In this document: piece by piece, positions 24,171-30,746 of the stretch
How positions within the stretch are numbered: position 1 is the first letter of the stretch
How the letters are laid out: every line of letters starts with the position of its first letter
DNA from: Candidatus Apopatosoma intestinale
GTDB taxonomy: Bacteria > Bacillota > Clostridia > Oscillospirales > CAG-272
Length of the DNA: 33,839 nucleotides
Direction of reading: 5' to 3'
NCBI GenBank assembly: GCA_003524145.1
Contig: DODZ01000023.1
Span: 1-33,839, forward strand
Position numbers and translations under genes: made by a program
The notes under the pieces: model-generated
Database searches by the model: none
What the model was told of the DNA's origin: nothing
Seen by the model: the letters and a program-made list of their open reading frames with translations, nothing else

Positions 24171-24575
24171 TTATTCTCCGTCGTTTTGAGTACCGTGCTT
24201 TTTGTCGTAAAGCGGGCGGAAAGCTATCGCTATTCTCGGAAATGCAAACGGAATGATGACTGCTATCGTATTGAAGCAATCGAGCAAAACGCCGAGCCCG
24301 ACAAAAACGGCAAGTATGAGCATACGCAGAGTGAGCGAGAGCCGGACGGCATTTCTCACCTGCTTTTCATCTTTTCCGAGTGCGCTCTGAATAGTCAGCC
24401 CCATGAAAAAGAAATTTCCGACCGCGGCGATACAGCCCATCAGATTTCCGAGCAGGACAGTATAGTCCCACCTGCCGATAATGAGATAAACCGCCTGCAT
24501 GATCGCACTGAAAATAAGCGAAAAAACGCCTATATATGCAGTTTCACTGAGGACGGTTTTGTCGATTTTTTTCAT
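24171..24575 (-). CDS. atpI: AtpI-like ATP synthase accessory membrane protein
   Basis: Membrane protein of 134 residues with four hydrophobic helices, first in the atp operon. AtpI family members assist assembly of the c ring in Na+-type and other synthases. Sequence is weakly conserved; the assignment rests on size, topology and place. The C-terminus is acidic/His-rich. RBS is weak (GGAAAG). The operon promoter is about 75 bp upstream. Confidence 0.82.
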   Translation of the reverse strand: MKKIDKTVLSETAYIGVFSLIFSAIMQAVYLIIGRWDYTVLLGNLMGCIAAVGNFFFMGLTIQSALGKDEKQVRNAVRLSLTLRMLILAVFVGLGVLLDCFNTIAVIIPFAFPRIAIAFRPLYDKKHGTQNDGE

Positions 24576-24648
24576 GATTTACGCTTTCCGTTGCCGCCGC
24601 GCCGGCTCTGACTGCGGGCTTACGCACAAAAGAAGTCCAACTGAATAA

Positions 24649-24677
24649 AGTATAGCACAATTCTTCTTTCAAATCAA
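24649..24677 (-). promoter_or_regulatory. Promoter of the atp operon
   Basis: TTGATT (24672-24677), 17-bp spacer, TATACT (24649-24654) on the minus strand, with TGC before the -10. Leader about 65 nt. From here to the next gene at 24807 (about 130 bp) nothing else is seen. Confidence 0.8.
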
Positions 24678-24806
24678 GATATTTTTCAAATTTAATTGTT
24701 TGTTCAAATTTCGGCAAAATACCGGAAATTCAGCATCTGTGCGTGTTTTCGGCGGCAATATACCTCTATGAAACAATGCGCGAATTGTAAAGAGATAACA
24801 TTTTTG

Positions 24807-25376
24807 TCAGACATAAGCAACATCATTTGCCTTGATATGTGCCTTTTTTGTCCCGATATCAGATTCATAAAAGAGTGCTTTCAGGCGTGAGGGGCTTGGC
24901 GGAAAAGTATTGTAGGCGACTTCACGGGCAGGATTGCGATATCCTATCGTCTGCCCGTTTTTTATGTAGAAGCCGTCGTAGGTTTTTCTCTCGCGGCGGC
25001 TTATGCCGAGCCTTTGCGGACTTGCCGCGAGAAACGTCTTATTATCCCATACTGTGGAATAGCGCATGCATTTGCGACATCTGCCGCCTTGTATCTTGAT
25101 ATATGTGAATACAATGCTTACAAAAAGCCCGTTTTCGAAAACATCGCAGAGCAGGGAATGAATCTCCGCTTTTTCTGCCGTCAGCCGTGAGGAAGCTTTC
25201 ATTTCGGCGTAGCGCCGCTCGGCAAAATCCGTGAAAGCCACGGCAAGCCGCTCGAAAAATCCGTTTATGTCAGCGGGTGCGCCGTCAAGCACGGGATATT
25301 GTATGCGATATGAACACGCCGCAAGCGAGCCGATGAAAAATTTTTCTGTTTTTGTTATGATGCTGTATTTTGCCAT
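24807..25376 (-). CDS. Uncharacterised protein, possibly DUF3298-like fold
   Basis: Soluble protein of 189 residues with no signal peptide or membrane helix. It is basic at the C-terminus and has a CRKC motif (about residue 100). The run ADINGFFERL early and LFVSIVFTYIKIQGGR in the middle recall the pattern of DUF3298/RsiV-like domains (helix, then strands ending in GG), but this is a weak resemblance. Start ATG 25376 with GGAGGA five bases upstream. It follows a broken response-regulator gene on the same strand, which tells nothing about its function. Not recognised with confidence. Confidence 0.65.
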   Translation of the reverse strand: MAKYSIITKTEKFFIGSLAACSYRIQYPVLDGAPADINGFFERLAVAFTDFAERRYAEMKASSRLTAEKAEIHSLLCDVFENGLFVSIVFTYIKIQGGRCRKCMRYSTVWDNKTFLAASPQRLGISRRERKTYDGFYIKNGQTIGYRNPAREVAYNTFPPSPSRLKALFYESDIGTKKAHIKANDVAYV

Positions 25377-25441
25377 ATAAATCCTCCGCCATAAAGTTTC
25401 CTTCATATTTATATATTTATATTCGCCATGCCGCGGAATAT

Positions 25442-25558
25442 TTAATGCTTTATTGAAAAAGTATGAAAAAGCGGTTTGCATCGTGCTTTTGCGTTCAGGT
25501 ATTCGGTCAGGTTGGCGACGATCGTCTTATCATCCTCCACCAAAAGTATTTTTATCAT
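25442..25558 (-). pseudogene. Truncated response-regulator receiver remnant
   Basis: A 38-codon frame with a good RBS (GGAGGT) encodes MIKILLVEDDKTIVANLTEY, the exact start of an OmpR-type receiver with the acidic pair E8-D9-D10. After about 24 residues the similarity ends, the phosphoacceptor Asp and DNA-binding domain are missing, and the frame stops. It is therefore the 5' end of a lost two-component regulator, most likely left by a deletion that joined it to unrelated DNA. Confidence 0.75.
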
Positions 25559-25580
25559 AATCGAACCTCCGAAAATATCC

Positions 25581-26243
25581 CTATAATTTGAGAACAAAAT
25601 GATTTTTATGAAATTCCAGCAGTCCGTCCTTCTGCATTTTTCCGAGCTCAAGCGAAAGCCCGCTGCGTTCCACGGCGAGATAATCCGCCAGCTGTTGCCT
25701 TGAAAACGGAATGTCGAATTCATATCGACCGAGACGCTGCGCCTCCGCCGAAAGATACGACATCAGTTTGCCCCTTGTTGTCCGTTGGCCCATGTGGGTG
25801 AGTTTTTCATTCTGAAGCAGATTTTTCTCGGCAAGCTCCGCCAGCAGATTTCGTATGATGCGGTTGTGATGCTCACAGGCGGAGGAGCAGACGGTGAGAA
25901 CACGTCTGATATTCAGAAGCATTACCGTAACCGGCGTTTCGGCAACGACGCTCACATTCAGCACCGCGCCGGGCGCGCAGGCAAAGGAGGCGGCATAAAC
26001 CTGCCCCTGCCCCGCTTTTGAGAGAATATTTCGGTTTCCCCAGATATCCTCCTGTATAATAATTATGCTTCCGGACAAAACGATTCCCACGGATTCCGCC
26101 GTGTCTCCGACGCGTAGCAGAAAAGCGTCCTTCGGAAAGGCTTCCCGCCTTGCTTCAAGGCAGGAGAGCATCGGCTCAAGCTCCTCCTCTGCAATTCCCG
26201 AAAACAGCTGGGAGGAGCGGATAACAGGTAAAAATTCTTTCAT
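25581..26243 (-). CDS. Crp/Fnr family transcriptional regulator
   Basis: Regulator of 220 residues. A cupin-like sensor domain (about 15-125) is followed by a dimer helix and a winged-helix DNA-binding domain with recognition segment SRQQLADYLAVERSGLSLELGKMQ. There is no N-terminal four-cysteine cluster of Fnr type and no clear cAMP-binding RxS motif, so it may use haem or another ligand, as HcpR-like regulators do. It is divergent from a ferredoxin-like gene, and a palindrome GTTGAAAATTCAAC lies between them. Start ATG 26243; the Shine-Dalgarno is weak. Ligand and target are inferred. Confidence 0.9.
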   Translation of the reverse strand: MKEFLPVIRSSQLFSGIAEEELEPMLSCLEARREAFPKDAFLLRVGDTAESVGIVLSGSIIIIQEDIWGNRNILSKAGQGQVYAASFACAPGAVLNVSVVAETPVTVMLLNIRRVLTVCSSACEHHNRIIRNLLAELAEKNLLQNEKLTHMGQRTTRGKLMSYLSAEAQRLGRYEFDIPFSRQQLADYLAVERSGLSLELGKMQKDGLLEFHKNHFVLKL

Positions 26244-26257
26244 AAAAAGCTTCTTTC

Positions 26258-26271
26258 GTTGAAAATTCAAC
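26258..26271. promoter_or_regulatory. Crp/Fnr-type operator palindrome
   Basis: GTTGAAAATTCAAC has half sites GTTGA/TCAAC separated by 4 bp, the form of CRP/FNR superfamily sites (FNR: TTGAT-N4-ATCAA). Its centre is 41.5 bp upstream of the predicted start of the ferredoxin gene, the class II activator position, and just downstream of the predicted start of the regulator gene, a repressing position. Confidence 0.7.
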
Positions 26272-26299
26272 TGACTTGTTGATTCTATTATACTATAAT
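26271..26299 (+). promoter_or_regulatory. Promoter of the ferredoxin-like gene
   Basis: CTGACT (26271-26276), 17-bp spacer, TATAAT (26294-26299). The -35 is imperfect, which fits dependence on an activator bound at the adjacent palindrome. Confidence 0.7.
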
Positions 26300-26315
26300 A
26301 TAGGCAAAAATACAA
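26287..26315 (-). promoter_or_regulatory. Promoter of the Crp/Fnr gene
   Basis: On the minus strand TTGTAT (26310-26315), 17-bp spacer, TATAAT (26287-26292). It overlaps the ferredoxin promoter face to face, so the two promoters should compete. Confidence 0.65.
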
Positions 26316-26326
26316 GGAGATTTTTT

Positions 26327-27049
26327 ATGAAGAGAAGAATTATTGAAATTGATAAGGACAAATGTAACGGTTGCGGAGCATGTGCAGCCGCATGTCACGA
26401 GGGAGCGATCGCCATGGTGGACGGAAAAGCGCAGCTGATGCGGGATGATTACTGCGACGGTCTGGGCGACTGTCTGCCCGCATGTCCCACGGGCGCGATC
26501 ACCTTCGTGGAGCGCGAAGCCGCCGCCTATGATGAAGCCGCGGTCATTGCAAACAAGCAGAAAATGATGCAGGAAAAGATGAGAAAAGAAGGGATAACTC
26601 TGCCGTGCGGCTGCCCGGGAACAAAGTCAAGAAGGATTGAGCATAACGAAAGCGAAGATGCCGCGGCGATGCCCGCGGGACAGGTCAGCCGTCTTTCTCA
26701 ATGGCCGGTGCAGATAAAACTTGTTCCCGTGAACGCGCCGTACTTTGACGGAGCAAAGCTGCTTATCGCCGCCGACTGCACGGCATATGCGTATGCGGCT
26801 TTTCATGAGAGGTTTATCAAAGGCCACATTACGCTTGTCGGTTGTCCGAAGCTGGACGGCGTGGATTATGCCGATAAGCTGACCGATATTATCCGCGAAA
26901 ACGATATAAAAAGCGTCACCGTCGTGCGTATGGAGGTTCCCTGTTGCGGAGGGCTTGCGCAGGCGGCGATAACCGCTCTGAAAAACAGCGGGAAATTTAT
27001 CCCGTGGCAGATTGTCACAATTTCCACAGACGGAAAAGAGCTTTCATAA
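26327..27049 (+). CDS. 4Fe-4S dicluster ferredoxin-like protein
   Basis: Cytoplasmic iron-sulfur protein of 240 residues. The N-terminal domain has C13-x2-C16-x2-C19-x3-C23 and C43-x5-C49-x3-C53-P, enough for two clusters although the second set is non-canonical. A CGC motif (about residue 90) and VPCCGG near residue 205 add further cysteines. The C-terminal ~120 residues form an unassigned alpha/beta domain. In Clostridia such proteins are found beside Crp/Fnr regulators and hybrid-cluster proteins and may take part in nitrosative or oxidative stress, but no hcp gene is present here. RBS AAGGAGA; divergent from the Crp/Fnr gene. Confidence 0.85.
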   Translation: MKRRIIEIDKDKCNGCGACAAACHEGAIAMVDGKAQLMRDDYCDGLGDCLPACPTGAITFVEREAAAYDEAAVIANKQKMMQEKMRKEGITLPCGCPGTKSRRIEHNESEDAAAMPAGQVSRLSQWPVQIKLVPVNAPYFDGAKLLIAADCTAYAYAAFHERFIKGHITLVGCPKLDGVDYADKLTDIIRENDIKSVTVVRMEVPCCGGLAQAAITALKNSGKFIPWQIVTISTDGKELS

Positions 27050-27143
27050 TCGCAAGCTTCTTCGGTTTTTGAACCGCCGCTCTCCGCTCCAAGATGAAAA
27101 GACATTTATTATGTGATATCAAGCGATAATTACTGCCATTGTG

Positions 27144-27181
27144 AAAAAACAGTTGCGGCGCGGGAAATATCCCGCGCCGCA
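27144..27181 (-). terminator. Intrinsic terminator of the XRE gene
   Basis: A perfect 12-bp stem, TGCGGCGCGGGA with TCCCGCGCCGCA (27154-27181), is followed on the minus strand by ACTGTTTTTT. It lies 20 bp after the XRE stop codon. Confidence 0.88.
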
Positions 27182-27201
27182 GTGATAAAATTATCGGATT
27201 T

Positions 27202-27636
27202 TCAATCCTTTTCCACGACCACTTCAGTAAACTGCGAGCTGTCTGTTGTTGTGCCGGATGAGTCGGGGAAAAAGGTAAGGACGGTTGCGAGAATTAAGAC
27301 CAGAACATATACGGCGATAATACCGCCGACGATGAAGGCTATTGCTTTCCGGACTCTTTTCGCACGCCTGTTTTTGATTGCAAGCTGTTCGTTGATTCGG
27401 GAAAGCTGTTCCGCCAAAGCATCCGGCTGTTCTGCCGTTTCGATTTTTGAGCCGAGCAGACGGCTTACCGGTACATCTAAAATCTCCGCAAGCTTTATCA
27501 GCAATTCGGAGTCGGGAACCGAAAGACCCTTTTCCCATTTTGAAACGGTCTGCCTTACGACATTCAGCCTCGTCGCCAGCTCTTCCTGCGTGATACCTTT
27601 TCTCTTGCGAAGTGCTTTTAAGTTATCCTGAAACAT
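27202..27636 (-). CDS. XRE-family regulator with C-terminal membrane helix
   Basis: Protein of 144 residues. A Cro/CI-type helix-turn-helix fills the first 60 (LKALRKRKGITQEELATRL, then VVRQTVSKWEKGLSVPD). A charged helix links to one membrane helix at about 100-125 and a short, Ser/Thr-rich extracytoplasmic tail. Membrane-tethered XRE proteins of this shape are common in Firmicutes, usually of unknown signal. Start ATG 27636 with GGAGG eight bases upstream. A 19-bp palindrome overlaps its own -35, suggesting autoregulation. No partner gene is adjacent. Confidence 0.9.
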   Translation of the reverse strand: MFQDNLKALRKRKGITQEELATRLNVVRQTVSKWEKGLSVPDSELLIKLAEILDVPVSRLLGSKIETAEQPDALAEQLSRINEQLAIKNRRAKRVRKAIAFIVGGIIAVYVLVLILATVLTFFPDSSGTTTDSSQFTEVVVEKD

Positions 27637-27660
27637 AGTGAATTCCTCCTTTGCACTCTC

Positions 27661-27690
27661 ATTATAGTGCAGAAAGCTGCGTTGCTTCAA
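27661..27690 (-). promoter_or_regulatory. Promoter of the XRE gene
   Basis: On the minus strand TTGAAG (27685-27690), 18-bp spacer, TATAAT (27661-27666). The -35 lies inside the palindrome listed next. Confidence 0.7.
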
Positions 27691-27697
27691 GCAACGC
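27679..27697. promoter_or_regulatory. Putative XRE operator palindrome
   Basis: GCGTTGCTT and AAGCAACGC form 9-bp perfect arms around one central base. Position over the -35 suggests autorepression by the XRE protein. No T run follows, so it is not a terminator. Confidence 0.65.
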
Positions 27698-27760
27698 AAA
27701 TTAACATCGCCCGATTTTGCGTTCTTACGAGATTATTTTACCATGCATTTTGGAATTTTT

Positions 27761-27892
27761 CTATCGCTCAGCCAAAAAGTCTTTGCAGAAATCACCGCCC
27801 GGAACAATCTCGATTTTGGTTACACCGCCGGTGCGGTTAATGGTGCGGATGCGTATGAGAAAAATGCGTTTCAACAGAAATGCTATGTCAAT
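27761..27892 (-). pseudogene. Possible coding remnant of unknown family
   Basis: An open frame of about 43 codons without a good start or RBS ends in TKIEIVPGGDFCKDFLAER, which looks like folded-protein sequence rather than random translation. It may be the 3' end of a gene lost by deletion. I recognise no family. Confidence 0.3.
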
Positions 27893-27983
27893 TTTTTATG
27901 GCTGTCTCGTTTTTGTTTCTTCCCGAACACAATGCCATGCAAGAGGAGGCGAGCCCTCCGTGAAGATTATTCTTTCTGAATTA

Positions 27984-28012
27984 ATTATACCATTTTTTCG
28001 ACCGTTTTTCAA
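27984..28012 (-). promoter_or_regulatory. Orphan sigma-A promoter
   Basis: On the minus strand TTGAAA (28007-28012), 17-bp spacer, TATAAT (27984-27989). No intact gene follows for 275 bp before the XRE promoter. It could drive a small RNA or feed the XRE gene. Confidence 0.6.
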
Positions 28013-28027
28013 GCGAGAGAAAAAGTG

Positions 28028-28072
28028 AACACAGTCATAACCACCGGCAAAGCCGGTGGTTATGACTGTGTT
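28028..28072 (-). terminator. Long dispersed hairpin, terminator of the recombinase gene
   Basis: Perfect arms of 21 bp around an AAA/TTT loop, reading GTCATAACCACCGGC inward. On the minus strand it starts inside the recombinase stop codon and is followed by CACTTTTTCTC, a fair terminator tail. Its inner arm recurs at positions 1-20 of the window. Confidence 0.8.
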
Positions 28073-29129
28073 ATTCTTCGGATTCATCCGATTCCTCGGA
28101 ATCGTCTTTTTCGGGGGCTTTTCGCGAGGGCTTTGCCTTTACCTCTGCGAGCGGATTGTGCTGCATGGCATCCTCCATGAGCTTATTGCTTGCATGGGTG
28201 TAAATCTGCGTGGTATTGAGCTGTTCATGCCCGAGTATCTCCTTCAGGGTCAGCACATCGACGCCGCCCTCCTGATACATGAGCGTCGCCGCCGTGTGGC
28301 GCAGCTTATGAACGGAATACTGCTTGTAGTCCAGCCCTGCCGCGGAGAAATATTTATATGCCATCCACTGCACGGTTTTCACGCTTATGCGCTGATGGCG
28401 ACTGCTTAAAAAAAACGCGTTTTTATCCTTTATCTCGACATCCTTTCCGCGGACGCGCAGATAATTTTTCATAGCATCGCGGCAGGCATCGTTGAGATAG
28501 ACTATGCGCTCCTTATTACCCTTTCCGACTACGCGCAGAGAACGGAGCTCCCTGTCCACATCGGAAAGATTTATGCCGACAAGCTCGGAGAGACGCATGC
28601 CGCAGTTGAGAAAGAGCGTGAGTATGCAGTAGTCGCGTTCTTTTGTCTTGGATTCGGGGTCGTCAAGCACGCTCTGGAGCAGGGCAAGACTTTCGTCGAG
28701 CGAAAGGAATTTCGGGAGAGATTTTTTCTTTTTCGGCGATTCGATATCGTTTGCGGGATTCTGCGTGAGGAGTTTTTCGCTGACGGTGAGATATTTGAAA
28801 AACGATTTTATTGCCGAGAGCTTGCGCGAACGTGCCGCGGCGTTGTTGCCGCGCTCGTTTGCGCAGAAAGCCATAAATTCCAGTATTTCAAGTGTGGTGA
28901 TACTGCGGACAAATTCATCGTCCGCGCAGGCGATGGATATCTTTTCAAATTCCTCTTCTTCCGGAATGCTCCCCTCCCTTGCCGAGATGAGATATCGGAA
29001 GAATGTGCGCAGATCGAGCCCGTATTCGTCAACGGTCTTTTTGCTTCGTCCCTGTATTACGCGCTTGTATCGCAGAAACCGCTCGACAACGGGACTTTTG
29101 TCATCGGCGCGGGCAAAATTATCATCCAT
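28071..29129 (-). CDS. Tyrosine recombinase, XerC/XerD family
   Basis: Site-specific recombinase of 352 residues. The N-terminal SAM-like core-binding domain (about 12-120) precedes the catalytic domain with R179 (CGMRLSEL), K203 (VGKGNKER), H274 and R277 (HKLRHTAA), H301 (LGHEQLN) and nucleophile Y310 (TQIYTH); the full set is intact. Length is above the usual ~300 because of an extended N-terminal part and a highly acidic C-terminal tail. It could be a chromosome-dimer resolvase or a domesticated integrase; no attachment sites or phage genes are nearby, so the former is favoured. RBS AGGAGGAG; own promoter and terminator, so monocistronic. Confidence 0.92.
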   Translation of the reverse strand: MDDNFARADDKSPVVERFLRYKRVIQGRSKKTVDEYGLDLRTFFRYLISAREGSIPEEEEFEKISIACADDEFVRSITTLEILEFMAFCANERGNNAAARSRKLSAIKSFFKYLTVSEKLLTQNPANDIESPKKKKSLPKFLSLDESLALLQSVLDDPESKTKERDYCILTLFLNCGMRLSELVGINLSDVDRELRSLRVVGKGNKERIVYLNDACRDAMKNYLRVRGKDVEIKDKNAFFLSSRHQRISVKTVQWMAYKYFSAAGLDYKQYSVHKLRHTAATLMYQEGGVDVLTLKEILGHEQLNTTQIYTHASNKLMEDAMQHNPLAEVKAKPSRKAPEKDDSEESDESEE

Positions 29130-29171
29130 ATACGGCTCTCCTCCTGACCTGCAGCGGCATTTTACAAATCA

Positions 29172-29200
29172 AGTATATCATATTTTTGCGAAAATGTAAA
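29172..29200 (-). promoter_or_regulatory. Promoter of the recombinase gene
   Basis: On the minus strand TTTACA (29195-29200), 17-bp spacer, TATACT (29172-29177). It is back to back with the promoter at 29238-29266. Confidence 0.8.
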
Positions 29201-29237
29201 CTTTTTCGGGATATAAAATTATTTTTTCTCCCTTGTA

Positions 29238-29266
29238 TTGAAGAATGAGCGAAAATGTTGTATACT
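29238..29266 (+). promoter_or_regulatory. Promoter of the five-helix membrane protein gene
   Basis: TTGAAG (29238-29243), 17-bp spacer, TATACT (29261-29266). The leader to the ATG at 29322 is about 50 nt. Confidence 0.8.
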
Positions 29267-29321
29267 AAAGAAAAAGCATCGGTTGATTCTTTTCGCTCAA
29301 AATGAAAAAGAGGATTGTTTT

Positions 29322-29873
29322 ATGAAGATAAAGAACTTCTTTCACAATAACGGATATATTATAGTCAAGCTGATAGTGACGCATCTCTGCATGGCTATTT
29401 TCGGCATAATGGTGTATATGCCGTTCAGCACCGAAAATCCGACAGGTAAATTCTTCTGCCTTGCTCTCGGTGTATGCGCGGTGATTTTCTATGCTTATCT
29501 CATCCATATCCAGATGTGGGATGTCGGTGCCAAGGACAGCATAGATACAGCTGCAGGCAAGCGTCGCAAGACGCCGCTCAAGGGTTTTGCGCTCGGGCTT
29601 ATCGCGGCGATACCCGATATTCTTCTCTGCGTTTCGTATGTCATCCTGTGGTATTATCGCGAGTATTCCATGGGACTGAGCAGAGCTTCCATAACGGTGG
29701 GCTTCATCACCGCGCTTTGGGAGGGCATGTTCATGGGCATCAAAAACGGTGCTTTCGACAGTGGTTTCGTATATTATTTCCTCATCGTGCCTTTTGTACC
29801 CGCAGTTTTTGCCGAGCTTTCATATCTCGTCGGGCTTCGTCAGTGGAAGCTCTTCAAGCCCGCAAAGAAATGA
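29322..29873 (+). CDS. Five-helix membrane protein of unknown function
   Basis: Protein of 183 residues with predicted helices at about 12-32, 44-64, 88-111, 122-142 and 148-170. A basic, soluble loop (AAGKRRKTPLKG) lies between helices 2 and 3 and the C-terminus is basic, so both probably face the cytoplasm. No transporter or enzyme motif is visible. The start ATG 29322 has AGAGGA seven bases upstream; longer frames begin in the promoter. It may be co-transcribed with cwlD 106 bp downstream, although a hairpin lies between. Confidence 0.75.
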   Translation: MKIKNFFHNNGYIIVKLIVTHLCMAIFGIMVYMPFSTENPTGKFFCLALGVCAVIFYAYLIHIQMWDVGAKDSIDTAAGKRRKTPLKGFALGLIAAIPDILLCVSYVILWYYREYSMGLSRASITVGFITALWEGMFMGIKNGAFDSGFVYYFLIVPFVPAVFAELSYLVGLRQWKLFKPAKK

Positions 29874-29876
29874 TTC

Positions 29877-29907
29877 TTTCCGCTCTGCCGAGAGGCAGGG
29901 CGGAACT
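29877..29907 (+). other. Hairpin between membrane protein gene and cwlD
   Basis: TTCCGCTCTGCC and GGCAGGGCGGAA form 12 pairs (one T-G) around GAGA. No T run follows in the plus direction, so it may be a weak terminator or an RNA-processing structure. Confidence 0.45.
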
Positions 29908-29979
29908 GATAAAAACTCATACTTTTTCCCGCATTTGAATATACATTTCCATAAAAGATTTTTTGGGAGATGATATATT

Positions 29980-30723
29980 ATGGCAAAATGCAGAGGGGCA
30001 TTTACGGCGGCAAAATTCTGTCTTTTTTCGGTGATACTTGTTATCACGGGGCTTCTTGCGGGGAGCGCGCTTTCCGGCGGGAAAGATTCTTTTTTCGCCG
30101 CTTTTTTGCAGACCGCGGCAGAGCCTGCGGCGGCAAATGAAAAGCGCATAACGATAGTTATAGACGCGGGGCACGGCGGCATGGACGGCGGTGCCGTTTC
30201 CGACACGGGTGTGCTTGAAAAGGATCTGAACCTTGCCGTCGCGTCAAAGCTCTGCGAGCTTTTCCGCCTTGCTGACGTCGATGTCGTAATGACGCGCAGC
30301 GATGACAGAATGCTCTGCTCCGAGGGGAGCAATCATAAGAAGCGCGACGACCTTGCGCGCCGTGTGGAAATTGCCGAGAGCTACGAAAACGCCGTTTTCG
30401 TCAGCATACATATGAACAAATTCCCCGTGGAAAAATACAGCGGACTTCAGGTTTATTATTCGCGGGCAAACGAAGCCTCGCGCGATATAGCCGAGAGCAT
30501 TCAGAATAAGACGGCGGATTTTCTCCGGAGTGAAAACAAGCGGAAGATAAAGCCCGCCGATTCATCTATCTATGTGCTCGATAATCTGGAGCTTCCCGCG
30601 GTGCTTGTGGAATGCGGCTTTCTCTCAAACCGAGCCGAAGCGACTCTGCTCAGCACAGCGGCTTATCAGGATAAACTCGCCTGCGTCATCTATGCGGCGG
30701 TGTGTGATGCGATTTCAAAGTAA
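29980..30723 (+). CDS. cwlD: N-acetylmuramoyl-L-alanine amidase CwlD (spore cortex)
   Basis: Zinc amidase of 247 residues with an N-terminal membrane anchor or signal (about 12-32) and an Amidase_3 domain. Zinc ligands are H65 (DAGHGGMDGG), E80 (LEKDLN) and H144 (SIHMNKF); the catalytic glutamate is E211 (VLVECGFLSN). The NKFP-VEKYSGLQVYYS block is characteristic of CwlD, which removes the stem peptide as the first step of muramic-delta-lactam formation in spore cortex. This is the best sign that the host sporulates. No sigma-G-type promoter was clearly seen. RBS GGGAGATG. Confidence 0.92.
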   Translation: MAKCRGAFTAAKFCLFSVILVITGLLAGSALSGGKDSFFAAFLQTAAEPAAANEKRITIVIDAGHGGMDGGAVSDTGVLEKDLNLAVASKLCELFRLADVDVVMTRSDDRMLCSEGSNHKKRDDLARRVEIAESYENAVFVSIHMNKFPVEKYSGLQVYYSRANEASRDIAESIQNKTADFLRSENKRKIKPADSSIYVLDNLELPAVLVECGFLSNRAEATLLSTAAYQDKLACVIYAAVCDAISK

Positions 30724-30746
30724 AAGACTTTTATAAGAGGTAAAAA

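Larger units (their letters stand above)
27700..28027. other. Gene-poor patch between XRE and recombinase genes
   Basis: About 330 bp without a recognised gene. It holds an orphan minus-strand promoter (27984-28012), a small GGAGG/CCTCC hairpin (27945-27959) and a coding-like remnant on the minus strand (27761-27892). Open frames on the plus strand have no recognisable family. Confidence 0.5.

Noticed and set aside
28071..29129. Integrase of a prophage or integrative element
   Set aside because: No attachment-site repeats, excisionase, relaxase or phage genes are nearby, and all flanking genes are chromosomal.
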